A DNA stretch of 44,798 nt from Pleomorphomonas carboxyditropha (GCF_002770725.1 NZ_NQVN01000030.1:1-44798); one strand, 5' to 3'; counted from the first letter of the stretch, positions 1-8,023 are shown. Numbers and translations: made by a program. The notes: a model not told the origin generated them from the sequence alone.

Positions 1-166
1 GAAAAATCCTGGTTCCGCATCGGTCTCGACGCTCTCAGAAATTGGATCAGCAACGCTCCGGAAAATGCCGCTGACGCTTGGTTACACAACGCGCCAAATC
101 AACCTCAAGCCAGACCCAAAATATGACGAGTCGTGTACGGTGGAACCTGTTTTCGCCGGAAATGCT

Positions 167-868
167 TTAGGCGTGCAACACCCTGCGGAGCGACGCTTCG
201 ATCTGGCCGCCGCAATAGGCATCGCCATAATCCTGCCGGGCCTTGGCGGCCAGTGCCTTGAGAGGCGGCAAGTCGGCAATCCGCCGGGTCAGCGCCGCCG
301 TCATCGGCGCGGCCTCCCTGAGGATCGCCTCGATCCTGCCGAAGCGGTCGCCCATGGTCGACCACAGGGTGGCGGTCACCACGTCGGCGATGCCCGGTTG
401 CCCGCCGCCGAGCAGGAAGCCGGAATCGGCTTTCAGGCCATGGCGTGCGCCGGTCTCCTCCCAAAGCGACATCCACTTTTCGAGGCGCGGCACGAAGCCT
501 TGCCAGCTCTTGTCCGTCCACATCTCCCGACCGCCGTCCAGCGTGATGTCGTCGATCACGTCGTTGGCGTCGTTGACGACCTTCATGGTCATGGCGCGGA
601 GCGCCGCGGTCCCGGGCAGGAGATTGAGCGTCTCGCCCAGATAAAGGACGATGGCCGGCATTTCGGCGATGGCGAAGCCGGCCTTCTTGTCGACGAGCAA
701 GGGCGGCCCCATGAACGGCACCGGCATCTTTCCCACCGGTCCGCCCATCAGATCCGATATCGCCGCATCGCCGCCCTCGGTCCAGGTTTTTCCGGCATAA
801 GCGAGAACCGCCCGCACGAACTGGCCCCGGAAGGGAACGGACCAGTAGTAGAGATCATAGTCCGACAT
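167..868 (-). CDS. Glutathione S-transferase family protein
   Basis: The 233-residue product has the two-part layout of soluble GSTs: an N-terminal thioredoxin-like half starting SDYDLYYWSVPFRGQFVRAV, with a cis-proline-like 'MPVPFMGPP' near residue 50 and a glutathione-gamma-glutamyl-binding-like 'AIAEMPAIVLYL' near residues 67-78, then an all-helical C-terminal half with 'GGQPGIADVVTATL' near residue 160, the usual N-capping box region. The expected role is conjugation of glutathione to electrophiles or a related thiol reaction in the cytoplasm; the substrate cannot be read. An AAAGGAG Shine-Dalgarno lies 7 bases before the ATG. It is a single gene, with no partner visible downstream within the window. 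The family call is good; the subclass is not determined. Confidence 0.85.
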   Translation of the reverse strand: MSDYDLYYWSVPFRGQFVRAVLAYAGKTWTEGGDAAISDLMGGPVGKMPVPFMGPPLLVDKKAGFAIAEMPAIVLYLGETLNLLPGTAALRAMTMKVVNDANDVIDDITLDGGREMWTDKSWQGFVPRLEKWMSLWEETGARHGLKADSGFLLGGGQPGIADVVTATLWSTMGDRFGRIEAILREAAPMTAALTRRIADLPPLKALAAKARQDYGDAYCGGQIEASLRRVLHA

Positions 869-915
869 CGCAGTGCTCCTTTGGAAGCTCGAGACACCCG
901 GCGATAACGTGTGCT

Positions 916-965
916 CCCCAAATACGACTCGACGGCGACCATGCGATCGCCGTCGAGCTCTGGGG
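916..965 (-). terminator. Strong stem-loop, probable terminator of the membrane-protein gene
   Basis: An 11-bp perfect inverted repeat (CTCGACGGCGA at 928-938, TCGCCGTCGAG at 947-957) sits in an outer CCCCA/TGGGG pairing (916-920 and 961-965). It begins 18 bases beyond the stop of the minus-strand gene ending at 983 and precedes the GST gene. The T-run is short, so it may terminate transcription only partly or mainly protect the 3' end of the mRNA. Confidence 0.5.
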
Positions 966-982
966 AAACGACCTACCTCAGC

Positions 983-1873
983 TTACTCGTCGCGCAGCCT
1001 GCCGCCCAGCGCCGCGGCGGCGCTGGCGATGAAGGCGCCGATCACCAGCGACAGCGCGGCCATCAGGGCAAAGGCGGCCCCGGCCTTGCGGGCGGTGTCG
1101 GCGGCCTCCTGCGCCTTGGTCTTGGCCTGTTCGGCCTGCGCCAGGACGGCGTCGACCCGCGCGGTGGCGTCGGCTTCCGACAGGCCGGTGCGGGCGGCCA
1201 CCAACTGTCCGAGATAGGTCTTGTCGGCGGGCGAGATCTCGCCGGCGGCGGCGCTGGCGATCAGGATGCGCGACGCCTGCGCGGCGGCGGCGGCATCGCC
1301 CTCGGCGCCGGGAGCGGCGAGACGGGTGGGATCGTTGGGCCGGAAAAGATTATCGACGAAATACGAGGTGGCGGCGCTGCCGCTGCCTTCGTCGGCGTTG
1401 GAGGCGGCGCCGGCCGAAGCTCCCATGGCGGCGCCGGAAGCGACGTTGGATGCCGCCTGCACACCGGTTCCGACCGCCGAGGTCAGGCCCGAGCTTGCAA
1501 CGCAGATCACCAGCAGCGTGGCCAGCGCCCAGGCGAGAAAGCCGTGCGCCGTGTCGCGAAAGAAGGTCTCGTCGGTATGGATGCCGACCCACTTCACCCG
1601 CAGCCGGCCGGTCATGTAGCCGCCGAGGGCGGACGACAGCCATTGCACCACGATCATCCAGATGGCGGCGGAAACGGCGAAGGTCGTGACGCTGGCGCCC
1701 TGGTTCGTCCACGGCGAAATCATCGTCAGGCCGAGGCCCGAGCCGAGCAGTATCAGGACAAATGTAAGGGTGGCTGCCGAGAAGGCGCCGGCAATGATTG
1801 CGCTCCAACTGATCGCCGACGAAGAGGATTCGACAGGCGGCGTATTGTCGGGAGCAAGAACGGTGGAAGCCAT
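983..1873 (-). CDS. Conserved multi-span membrane protein of unknown function
   Basis: The 296-residue product has hydrophobic segments at about residues 17-43 (AISWSAIIAGAFSAATLTFV), 57-75 and 105-130. A long Ala/Ser/Gly-rich soluble stretch with a coiled-coil-like 'AQAEQAKTKAQEAADTARKAG' follows, and there is a last hydrophobic segment near residues 265-290. The layout resembles small rhizobial envelope proteins usually annotated only as membrane protein. The start at 1873 was chosen because AGGAGAA lies just upstream; the frame extends 12 codons further without a ribosome binding site. The N-terminal 'SAIIAGAFSAATL' block recurs in this protein type. No enzymatic motif is visible, so no function is assigned. 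Confidence 0.75.
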   Translation of the reverse strand: MASTVLAPDNTPPVESSSSAISWSAIIAGAFSAATLTFVLILLGSGLGLTMISPWTNQGASVTTFAVSAAIWMIVVQWLSSALGGYMTGRLRVKWVGIHTDETFFRDTAHGFLAWALATLLVICVASSGLTSAVGTGVQAASNVASGAAMGASAGAASNADEGSGSAATSYFVDNLFRPNDPTRLAAPGAEGDAAAAAQASRILIASAAAGEISPADKTYLGQLVAARTGLSEADATARVDAVLAQAEQAKTKAQEAADTARKAGAAFALMAALSLVIGAFIASAAAALGGRLRDE

Positions 1874-2117
1874 GATGTTCTCCTGTCGCAGGCGGCAGAG
1901 TGCCCACATCGATGAACGGTCCCGTGCCGCAAGTTCGGCCGCTTCGGTCGCCGATCGCGCCGAGGCCGGCGTCTCGGAGCGACCGATCTTCGCGGCGGCG
2001 GACGGACCATGGCTAATAAGCGTCCGGAAGCGAAAAAGGTTCCGTCTGGTGGTAACTTGGATGCCACCGATGGCTCGATTTTCCGGCGGAGCCTGGCGAT
2101 GCCCGGAACGGCGAGGG

Positions 2118-3038
2118 TCAGACGCCGGCGGGCGGCGAGGCGGGGACCGCCGCCTCGACCCTCAGCCAGTCGCCGAACGAGCGAACGATCCGCGAGCGGA
2201 CCCTGGCCTCGGGATAGACGAACCAGTAGGCCTTGCCGGCGTCGAGCGGCCGCTCGGTGAGCAGCGCGAGGTGTCCGGACGCGAGTTCCCCCTCGATCAT
2301 GAAGCGCGGCATCAGCGCCACGCCCAGGCCGGCCACGGCGGCTTCGGCGATCATCGAAAACTGGTCGAAGCGCGACCCGCGATAGGCGCCGGCGGTCGGC
2401 AGGCCTTCGGCGGCAAACCAGTCGGCCCAGGCGGTCGGACGGCTCGATTGGTGAAGGAGCGGCGCGCGGGGGATGGCCGCGACGTTGGTCAGGCCGAAGC
2501 GGTCGCGCACCATGGGCGCCGCCACCGGATAGACCTCCTCGATGCAGAGAAATTCACAGACCGCCCCCGGCCAGGTCGGTTCGCCGAAATGGATGGCGGC
2601 GTCGAGCGGGACGTCGGTGAAGGAGAACGGCTCGTTGCGCACCGCGAAGTTGACGCTGGCCTGCGGATGGCCGGCAAGAAACTTCGGCAGGCGCGGCACC
2701 AGCCAGCGCGCCGCGAAGGTGGGCAGCACGGCCAGATTCAGCACCTCGGCGCCGCCGGCGCTGGCCATGGTGCGCTCGGTCGCCGCGGAAAGGCCGGCAA
2801 GGATGCGCGCCACCTCCAGCCGATAGGCCTCGCCGGCATCGGTGAGAAAAACGCGCTGGTTGATGCGCTCGAACAGCGGCAGGCCGAGCCGCGTTTCCAG
2901 CTCCCGCACCTGCCGGCTGATGGCGCCTTGCGTCAGGTGCAGTTCGGCGGCGGCGCGCGAGAAACTGAGATGACGCGCCGCGCTCTCGAAGGCGACGAGC
3001 GCGCCGATCGACGGCAGGAGATCACGGGCCATCGGCAT
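2118..3038 (-). CDS. LysR-family transcriptional regulator (GcvA-like)
   Basis: The 306-residue protein has the LysR winged helix-turn-helix at residues 10-68 ('FESAARHLSFSRAAAELHLTQGAISRQVRELE'), followed by a substrate-binding domain of normal length for sensing a small effector. It is divergent from the ALDH7/DapB-like operon, with 136 bases between coding starts, which is the classical arrangement for a LysR regulator and its target. A perfect inverted repeat with a T-N11-A core lies directly upstream of its start (separate entry), so autoregulation and control of the operon are likely. ATG codons at 3038 and 3032 are both possible starts. The effector is unknown; by context it may be a lysine-, pipecolate- or aminoadipate-type compound (inference). 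Confidence 0.9.
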   Translation of the reverse strand: MPMARDLLPSIGALVAFESAARHLSFSRAAAELHLTQGAISRQVRELETRLGLPLFERINQRVFLTDAGEAYRLEVARILAGLSAATERTMASAGGAEVLNLAVLPTFAARWLVPRLPKFLAGHPQASVNFAVRNEPFSFTDVPLDAAIHFGEPTWPGAVCEFLCIEEVYPVAAPMVRDRFGLTNVAAIPRAPLLHQSSRPTAWADWFAAEGLPTAGAYRGSRFDQFSMIAEAAVAGLGVALMPRFMIEGELASGHLALLTERPLDAGKAYWFVYPEARVRSRIVRSFGDWLRVEAAVPASPPAGV

Positions 3039-3042
3039 ATCC

Positions 3043-3065
3043 GGTCATGAGTTTTCCTCATGACC
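3043..3065. promoter_or_regulatory. LysR-type operator candidate (T-N11-A palindrome)
   Basis: A perfect 9-bp inverted repeat, GGTCATGAG at 3043-3051 and CTCATGACC at 3057-3065, is separated by TTTTC. Its centre reads T-N11-A, the core of LysR-family binding sites. It starts five bases upstream of the regulator's ATG and lies in the regulator/dehydrogenase divergent region. A second, looser repeat (CCCTACC 3064-3070, GGTAGGG 3089-3095) lies toward the dehydrogenase and could be the activation half of the site. Confidence 0.55.
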
Positions 3066-3174
3066 CTACCAGAAATCATCGTTTGCAGGGTAGGGGGCTC
3101 GGGACAATAACTTACCGGAAGTCCGCCTCATGCAACGCCGCGCCATTGGCCGGCATCGCCGACGAAAGTGTCCA

Positions 3175-4695
3175 ATGTCCGCTTCGAGCCTTGCCAGGGA
3201 AACCGCCGATCTTCTCGCCCGCCTCGGCGTCGCCGACAGCGCCCATGCGGGCGGCAGCCTCGCCGTCACCTCGCCGATCACCGGCGAGCGCATCGCCGAG
3301 GTGCGCGAAACCGACGCGGCCGGCTGCGATGCCGCCATCGCCGCCGCGGAAGCCGCCTTCCGGACCTGGCGCCTGGTGCCGGCGCCGAAGCGCGGCGAGC
3401 TGATCCGCCTGTTCGGCCTTGAACTGAGGGCGGCCAAGGCCGATCTCGGCCGGCTCGTCACCATCGAGGCCGGCAAGATCGTCTCCGAGGGGCTCGGCGA
3501 AGTGCAGGAGATGATCGACATCTGCGATTTCGCGGTCGGCCTTTCCCGCCAGCTCTACGGCCTGACGGTCGCCACCGAGCGGCCGAGCCACCGCATGATG
3601 GAGACCTGGCATCCGCTGGGCGTCGTCGGCGTCATCTCGGCCTTCAACTTCCCGGTCGCCGTCTGGTCGTGGAACGCCGCCATCGCGCTGGTCTGCGGCG
3701 ACACCGTCGTCTGGAAGCCGTCGGAGAAGACGCCGCTCACCGCGCTCGCCACGCAGGCGCTGTTCGAAAAGGCGGCGGCCAAGGCGGGAGCGCCGGCCGG
3801 CCTTTCCGCCGTGGTCGTCGGCGGCCGGGCGATCGGCGAGGCGCTGGTCGACGATGTCAGGGTCGCCGCCGTGTCGGCCACCGGCTCGACGGCCATGGGC
3901 CGCGCCGTGGCGCCGCGCCTTGCCAGCCGTTTCGCCCGCGCCATCCTGGAGCTCGGCGGCAACAACGGCGCCATCATCGCCCCCAGCGCCGACCTCGACC
4001 TGGTGGTGCGCGGCGTCGCCTTCGCGGCGATCGGCACGGCGGGCCAGCGCTGCACCACGCTGAGGCGCCTGTTCGTCCACGACAGCGTCTACGACAGCCT
4101 GCTGCCGCGCCTCCGGAAGGCCTATGCCTCGGTGACGATCGGCGATCCGCGCGAGGCCGGCACGCTGGTCGGCCCGCTGATCGACAAGGCCGCCTACGAT
4201 CGCATGCAAGCGGCGTTGCAGAAGGCGCGGGCCGACGGCGCCACCGTGCACGGTGGAGAACGCGCCCGCGAGGATCTCGGCGGCAACGCCTTCTATGTCC
4301 GGCCGGCGCTGGCCGAGATGCCGGCCCAAACCGAGGTGGTCAGGACCGAGACCTTCGCGCCGATCCTCTACGTCATGCGCTATACCGACTTCGACGCGGC
4401 GCTCGAGGCGCACAATGCCGTGCCGCAGGGGCTTTCCTCGTCGATCTTCACCAACGACCTGCGCGAAGCCGAGACCTTCCTGTCGGCCAGGGGCTCGGAT
4501 TGCGGCATCGTCAACGTCAACATCGGCCCGTCCGGCGCCGAGATCGGCGGCGCCTTCGGTGGCGAGAAGGAGACCGGCGGCGGCCGCGAGGCCGGCTCCG
4601 ACGCCTGGAAGGCCTATATGCGGCGGGCCACCAACACCATCAATTACGGCCGCGACCTGCCGCTGGCGCAGGGCGTCAGCTTCGACGTGGAGTAA
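3175..4695 (+). CDS. ALDH7-family semialdehyde dehydrogenase (piperideine-6-carboxylate/aminoadipate semialdehyde type)
   Basis: The 506-residue protein is a full-length NAD(P)-dependent aldehyde dehydrogenase. Visible catalytic residues are the oxyanion-hole Asn158 in 'SAFNFP', the general base Glu259 in 'LELGGNN' and the nucleophile Cys293 in 'GTAGQRCTTLRRLF'. The Asn-Asn after ELGG, 'GQRCTT' and 'GGAFGGEKETGGGREAGSDAWK' are typical of the ALDH7 (antiquitin) group, which oxidises L-aminoadipate semialdehyde/piperideine-6-carboxylate in lysine breakdown. The in-frame ATG at 3130, with a GGAAG upstream, is a possible alternative start but would add an arginine-rich tail. The gene is followed after 4 bases by the DapB-like gene, so they form an operon. 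The exact substrate is inferred from the family. Confidence 0.88.
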   Translation: MSASSLARETADLLARLGVADSAHAGGSLAVTSPITGERIAEVRETDAAGCDAAIAAAEAAFRTWRLVPAPKRGELIRLFGLELRAAKADLGRLVTIEAGKIVSEGLGEVQEMIDICDFAVGLSRQLYGLTVATERPSHRMMETWHPLGVVGVISAFNFPVAVWSWNAAIALVCGDTVVWKPSEKTPLTALATQALFEKAAAKAGAPAGLSAVVVGGRAIGEALVDDVRVAAVSATGSTAMGRAVAPRLASRFARAILELGGNNGAIIAPSADLDLVVRGVAFAAIGTAGQRCTTLRRLFVHDSVYDSLLPRLRKAYASVTIGDPREAGTLVGPLIDKAAYDRMQAALQKARADGATVHGGERAREDLGGNAFYVRPALAEMPAQTEVVRTETFAPILYVMRYTDFDAALEAHNAVPQGLSSSIFTNDLREAETFLSARGSDCGIVNVNIGPSGAEIGGAFGGEKETGGGREAGSDAWKAYMRRATNTINYGRDLPLAQGVSFDVE

Positions 4696-4699
4696 AGCC

Positions 4700-5497
4700 A
4701 TGACGATCCGCGTCATCGTCGCCGGTGCGACCGGCTGGACCGGCAGCGCCGTGGCGAAGGGAGTGCGCGCCGCCGAAGATCTCACGCTTGCCGGCGCCGT
4801 CGCCCGGTCGGCCGCCGGCCGCGATATCGGCGAGGTTCTGGGCGAGGCGGCCGCCGGCATCACCGTGGTCGCCACCGTCGCGGAAGCGCTGAAAGCCGGC
4901 GCCGACGTGCTCGTCGACTACACAGCGCCGCAGGCGGTGAAGGCCAATACGCTCCAGGCGGTCTCCGCCGGCGTCGCCGTGGTGATCGGCACGTCGGGCC
5001 TCTCAGTCGACGATTACGCGGAGATCGACGCAGCGGCACGGGCGAACGACGTCGGCGTGTTCGCCGCCGGCAACTATTCGATCACCGCCACGCTGATGAC
5101 CAAGTTCGCGCTGACGGCGGCGAAATACGTCGCCGACGTCGAAGTGATCGACTACGCCTCGGCCGGCAAGGCCGATACGCCGTCCGGCACGGCGCGCGAG
5201 CTGGCCGAACGGCTTTCCGACCTGCGCCAGCCGGCCACCTCGAAGCCGGTGAGCGAACTCGCCGGCATCCGCGAGACGCGCGGTGGCGCCGTCGGCGCCG
5301 TGCAGGTGCATTCGCTGCGCCTGCCGGGATATGTCCTGTCCTGCGAGGCGCAATTCGGCGCGCCGGGCGAACGGCTCCTCATCCGCCACGACGCCGGCTC
5401 CGACGCCACGCCCTATGTCGCCGGCACGCTGCTCGCCGTGCGGCGGGTGCGGGAGCAGGCGGGACTGCGGCGCGGACTGGACCTGCTGATCGAGTGA
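4700..5497 (+). CDS. DapB-like reductase with missing catalytic histidines
   Basis: The 265-residue product aligns by eye over its whole length with 4-hydroxy-tetrahydrodipicolinate reductase: an N-terminal Rossmann nucleotide-binding motif 'VIVAGATGWTG' (residues 6-15), 'VDYTAPQAV' (72-80), 'VIGTSGLS' (95-102), 'AGNYSITATLMTKF' (123-136) and the C-terminal signature 'KADTPSGTA' (157-165). In true DapB the signature begins E-x-H-H-x-x-K; here the two histidine positions are Ala153 and Ser154, while Lys157 and the DxPSGTA loop remain. It is coupled to the ALDH7 gene under a LysR regulator rather than to lysine-biosynthesis genes. A role on another cyclic imine, such as a piperideine carboxylate, is plausible but inferred. 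Confidence 0.8.
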   Translation: MTIRVIVAGATGWTGSAVAKGVRAAEDLTLAGAVARSAAGRDIGEVLGEAAAGITVVATVAEALKAGADVLVDYTAPQAVKANTLQAVSAGVAVVIGTSGLSVDDYAEIDAAARANDVGVFAAGNYSITATLMTKFALTAAKYVADVEVIDYASAGKADTPSGTARELAERLSDLRQPATSKPVSELAGIRETRGGAVGAVQVHSLRLPGYVLSCEAQFGAPGERLLIRHDAGSDATPYVAGTLLAVRRVREQAGLRRGLDLLIE

Positions 5498-5518
5498 ACT
5501 TCGTTGTGCCCCATCGTA

Positions 5519-5549
5519 ATTTCCGGTAACATATCCGGAAATAGGAGAG
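5519..5549 (+). promoter_or_regulatory. Probable operator and ribosome binding site of the toxin-antitoxin operon
   Basis: A perfect 8-bp inverted repeat, ATTTCCGG at 5519-5526 and CCGGAAAT at 5535-5542, has an AT-rich 8-base centre (TAACATAT) that could serve as a -10 element. It is followed at once by the Shine-Dalgarno AGGAGAG (5543-5549) and the antitoxin ATG at 5555. Its position fits the self-repressing operator expected for a vapBC-type pair. Confidence 0.55.
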
Positions 5550-5554
5550 TTGTT

Positions 5555-5839
5555 ATGCTCAAGGCCAGGCAGACTGCGGTCGATCGTTACCGGGCGCGCA
5601 AGCGGACCGAGGGATTGGCCCGCGTGGAACTCCAGGTTCCCAGCGATGATGTCGCTCTGCTGCGGCGCATCGCCAAGGCGCTGGCTGATCCAGCGACCTC
5701 CGCCGAAAGCCGGCGGGCGCTTGCCGAGCGCTTTGGCGAGCAGGCCGTTCCCGATGCCAAGGAGCTGCTTCTTCACGCGCCGTTCGGCGATCTGGAATTC
5801 GATCGGCCGCGCGATTTCGGGCGGCCGATCGATCTATGA
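5555..5839 (+). CDS. Putative antitoxin of a VapBC-type pair
   Basis: The 94-residue charged protein begins MLKARQTAVDRYRARKRTEGLARVE. Its N-terminal part is basic and could bind DNA ('VDRYRARKR', then 'VELQVPSDDVALLRRIAKAL', a possible ribbon-helix-helix: a beta-strand with alternating residues followed by helices). The acidic, flexible C-terminus ('FGDLEFDRPRDFGRPIDL') could thread into the toxin. Its ATG has a good AGGAGAG ribosome binding site, and its stop overlaps the toxin start as ATGA, so the two are translationally coupled. The antitoxin call depends on the PIN-domain partner; the fold assignment is tentative. Confidence 0.75.
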   Translation: MLKARQTAVDRYRARKRTEGLARVELQVPSDDVALLRRIAKALADPATSAESRRALAERFGEQAVPDAKELLLHAPFGDLEFDRPRDFGRPIDL

Positions 5840-6249
5840 GATTCCTGCTCGATACCAACATCATCTCGGAAATCCGCAAGCAGGAGCGCTGCGATGCCAA
5901 CGTCATGCGCTGGTTCCGCGCGGTGGACAGCGGCTCGCTGTTTCTGAGCGTTCTCGTCATCGGAGAAATTCGTCGTGGCGCCGAGATGCTGCGGGAGCGG
6001 GACCTTCGACGGTTCGAGGCCATCGATCATTGGCTTGCCGACGTCAAGCTGGCGTTCGAGGGGCGAATCCTCGATATCGACGCCACCGTTGCCGAGGAGT
6101 GGGGCCGCCTCGGTATGCGTCGCTCCTTGCCGGTGATCGACGGTCTGCTCGCCGCGACGGCCCGAATCCACGCTCTGACGCTGGTTACCCGCAATACATC
6201 CGATGTCGCTGACCTCGATATTGCTTTGATCAATCCCTTCCTCGCTTGA
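5836..6249 (+). CDS. vapC: VapC-type PIN-domain ribonuclease toxin
   Basis: The 137-residue protein has the PIN-domain acidic constellation: Asp6 in 'FLLDTNIISEI', Glu44 in 'SVLVIGEIRRG', Asp102 in 'VIDGLLAATA', and the 'TRNTSDVADLDI' block near residues 118-129 with Asp123/Asp126. These residues coordinate the metal for endoribonuclease cleavage, often of tRNA. Length and motif order match FitB/VapC proteins. It overlaps the antitoxin by 4 bases. The pair sits between two metabolic operons without visible mobile-element borders; its role may be stress response or simply selfish maintenance. Confidence 0.9.
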   Translation: MRFLLDTNIISEIRKQERCDANVMRWFRAVDSGSLFLSVLVIGEIRRGAEMLRERDLRRFEAIDHWLADVKLAFEGRILDIDATVAEEWGRLGMRRSLPVIDGLLAATARIHALTLVTRNTSDVADLDIALINPFLA

Positions 6250-6271
6250 TGATTGTCGGCCCCGGTGGCCT

Positions 6272-7957
6272 ATGCTCGGAGTTCCCATCTTGTCCCCGTC
6301 CATCGCTTCCCGCACCGGCGGCCGGATATTGATCGACCAGCTCGTCCGGCAAGGCGTCGAGCGGCTCACCTGCGTGCCGGGCGAATCCTATCTCGCCGCC
6401 CTCGACGCGCTGCATGACAGCCCGATCGATGTGCTGGTCTGCCGCAACGAGGCCGGCGCCACCATGATGGCCGAAGCCTACGGCAAGCTCACCGGCAAGC
6501 CCGGCGTCTGCTTCGTGACGCGGGCGCCCGGCGCTACCAACGCCGCGCCGGGGCTGCACATCGCCGAGCACGATTCGACGCCGCTGATCCTGTTCGTCGG
6601 CCAGGCCGAACGCGGCGTGCTGGAGCGCGGTTGCTTCCAGGAAATGGATTACAAGGCGGTGTTCGGCTCGATCGCCAAGTGGGTGGTGGAGATCGACGAT
6701 CCTGCCCGCATCCCGGAGCTGATCGCCCGCGCCTTCCGCGTCGCCATGCAGGGCCGTCCGGGACCGGTAGTGGTATCGCTGCCCGAGGACATGCTGACCG
6801 AGACGGCCGAAGTGGCCGACGCGCCGCTGGTCGAGCCGGTGGAGATCTGGCCGGGGCTCGCCGACCTCGCCCGGTTGCAAAAGCTCGTCTGGGAGGCAAG
6901 GCGGCCGCTGGTGATCCTCGGCGGCTCGCGCTGGAGCGAGCGGGCGCGGCGCGAGGTGATCCGCTTCGCCGAACGCTTCGACCTGCCGGTGGCGACCAGC
7001 TTCCGCCGCGCCTCGCTGTTCCCGGCCGACCATCCGAATTATGCCGGCGACCTCGGCCTTGGCCCCAACCCCAAGCTGGCCGCCCGCGTCCGCGAGGCGG
7101 ACGTGCTGCTGGTCATCGGCGGCCGCCTGTCGGAATCGCCGTCGTCCTCCTACACGCTCATCGACATACCCCGGCCGAAGCAGACGCTGATCCACGTCTA
7201 TGCCGACCCGGAGGAGATCGGCCGCGTCTATCAGCCGGCGCTCGGCATCGTCGCCAGCCCGCACGCCTTCGCCTCGGCGCTGTCCACCGTGCATCCGCCG
7301 GTCGAAATCCCCTGGTCGGCCGAGACCAGGGCGGCCCGCGCCGATTTCCTCGCCTGGACCGACAAGCCCACCGTGCTGCCGGGCGACTTCCAGTATGGCG
7401 AGGCCATGGTCTGGCTGCGCGATCATCTGCCGCCCGAGACGATCGTCGCCAACGGCGCCGGCAACTACGCCATCTGGGTGCATCGCTATTGGCGCTACAG
7501 CAGCTTCACCGGCCAGTTGGCGCCGACCTCGGGATCGGTCGGCTATTCGGTGCCGGCCGGCGTCATGGCCAAGCGGCAGTTTCCCGACCGGCCGGTGGTG
7601 GTGTTTGCCGGCGACGGCTGCTTCCTGATGAACGGCCAGGAGTTCGCCACCGCCGTGCAATACGACATTGCCGTCGTGGTGATCGTCGTCGACAATGCCA
7701 TGTACGGCACCATCCGCATGCATCAGGAGCGCGAATATCCCGGCCGCGTCTCGGCGACGTCGCTGAGCAATCCGGATTTCGCGGCGCTGGCCCGCGCCTA
7801 TGGCGGCCATGGCGAGACGGTGCGCACCACCGCCGAATTCGCGCCGGCCTTCGAGCGGGCAATGGCCTCCGGCAAGCCGGCGATCGTCCATTGCTTCCTC
7901 GACCCGCAGGCGGTGACCCCGGCGAAGACGCTGGACCAGTTCGCCGGCCGCGCCTGA
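6272..7957 (+). CDS. Thiamine-diphosphate-dependent enzyme, acetolactate-synthase-like
   Basis: The 561-residue protein has the three-domain layout of the pyruvate oxidase/acetolactate synthase superfamily. The N-terminal PYR domain carries the ThDP-activating Glu60 in 'CRNEAGATMMAEAYGKLTG', a central domain follows, and the C-terminal PP domain contains the metal/ThDP motif 'GDGCFLMNGQEFATAV' ending in 'VVIVVDNAMYG'. It is shorter and more divergent than the biosynthetic IlvB and has no IlvN partner nearby, so a catabolic carboligase or decarboxylase is likelier than branched-chain synthesis. The start is uncertain: the ATG at 6272 has a weak GGTGG upstream, and a TTG lies at 6290. It converges on the MHS transporter, with a shared terminator between them. 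Confidence 0.85.
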   Translation: MLGVPILSPSIASRTGGRILIDQLVRQGVERLTCVPGESYLAALDALHDSPIDVLVCRNEAGATMMAEAYGKLTGKPGVCFVTRAPGATNAAPGLHIAEHDSTPLILFVGQAERGVLERGCFQEMDYKAVFGSIAKWVVEIDDPARIPELIARAFRVAMQGRPGPVVVSLPEDMLTETAEVADAPLVEPVEIWPGLADLARLQKLVWEARRPLVILGGSRWSERARREVIRFAERFDLPVATSFRRASLFPADHPNYAGDLGLGPNPKLAARVREADVLLVIGGRLSESPSSSYTLIDIPRPKQTLIHVYADPEEIGRVYQPALGIVASPHAFASALSTVHPPVEIPWSAETRAARADFLAWTDKPTVLPGDFQYGEAMVWLRDHLPPETIVANGAGNYAIWVHRYWRYSSFTGQLAPTSGSVGYSVPAGVMAKRQFPDRPVVVFAGDGCFLMNGQEFATAVQYDIAVVVIVVDNAMYGTIRMHQEREYPGRVSATSLSNPDFAALARAYGGHGETVRTTAEFAPAFERAMASGKPAIVHCFLDPQAVTPAKTLDQFAGRA

Positions 7958-7969
7958 AACCGCAATGAA

Positions 7970-7999
7970 AAGGCCCGGCCTCGAGGTTGGCCGGGCCTT
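7970..7999. terminator. Bidirectional intrinsic terminator between convergent genes
   Basis: A perfect 11-bp stem, AAGGCCCGGCC (7970-7980) and GGCCGGGCCTT (7989-7999), has an 8-base loop. It lies 12 bases after the stop of the ThDP enzyme and 24 bases before the end of the opposing transporter gene. A-rich and T-containing flanks on each side make it usable from both strands. Confidence 0.75.
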
Positions 8000-8023
8000 G
8001 CATTCGGATCCGCTGGCGAGCGG

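Noticed and set aside
1-166. Sequence before the GST stop
   Set aside because: It shows no complete gene, clear terminator or repeat; too short to interpret.
65-907. 280-codon plus-strand frame over the GST gene
   Set aside because: It has no recognisable protein and no ribosome binding site, and the GST on the minus strand has both.
3112-4875. Long open frame on the minus strand opposite the ALDH7 gene
   Set aside because: It is a product of GC-rich codon bias on the coding strand: low-complexity Arg/Gly/Asp/His-rich sequence, no domain, and a real ALDH7 with all catalytic residues on the other strand.
6272-7957. Biosynthetic acetolactate synthase (ilvB)
   Set aside because: There is no regulatory subunit next to it, and the sequence is a divergent superfamily member; only the ThDP-enzyme class is supported.
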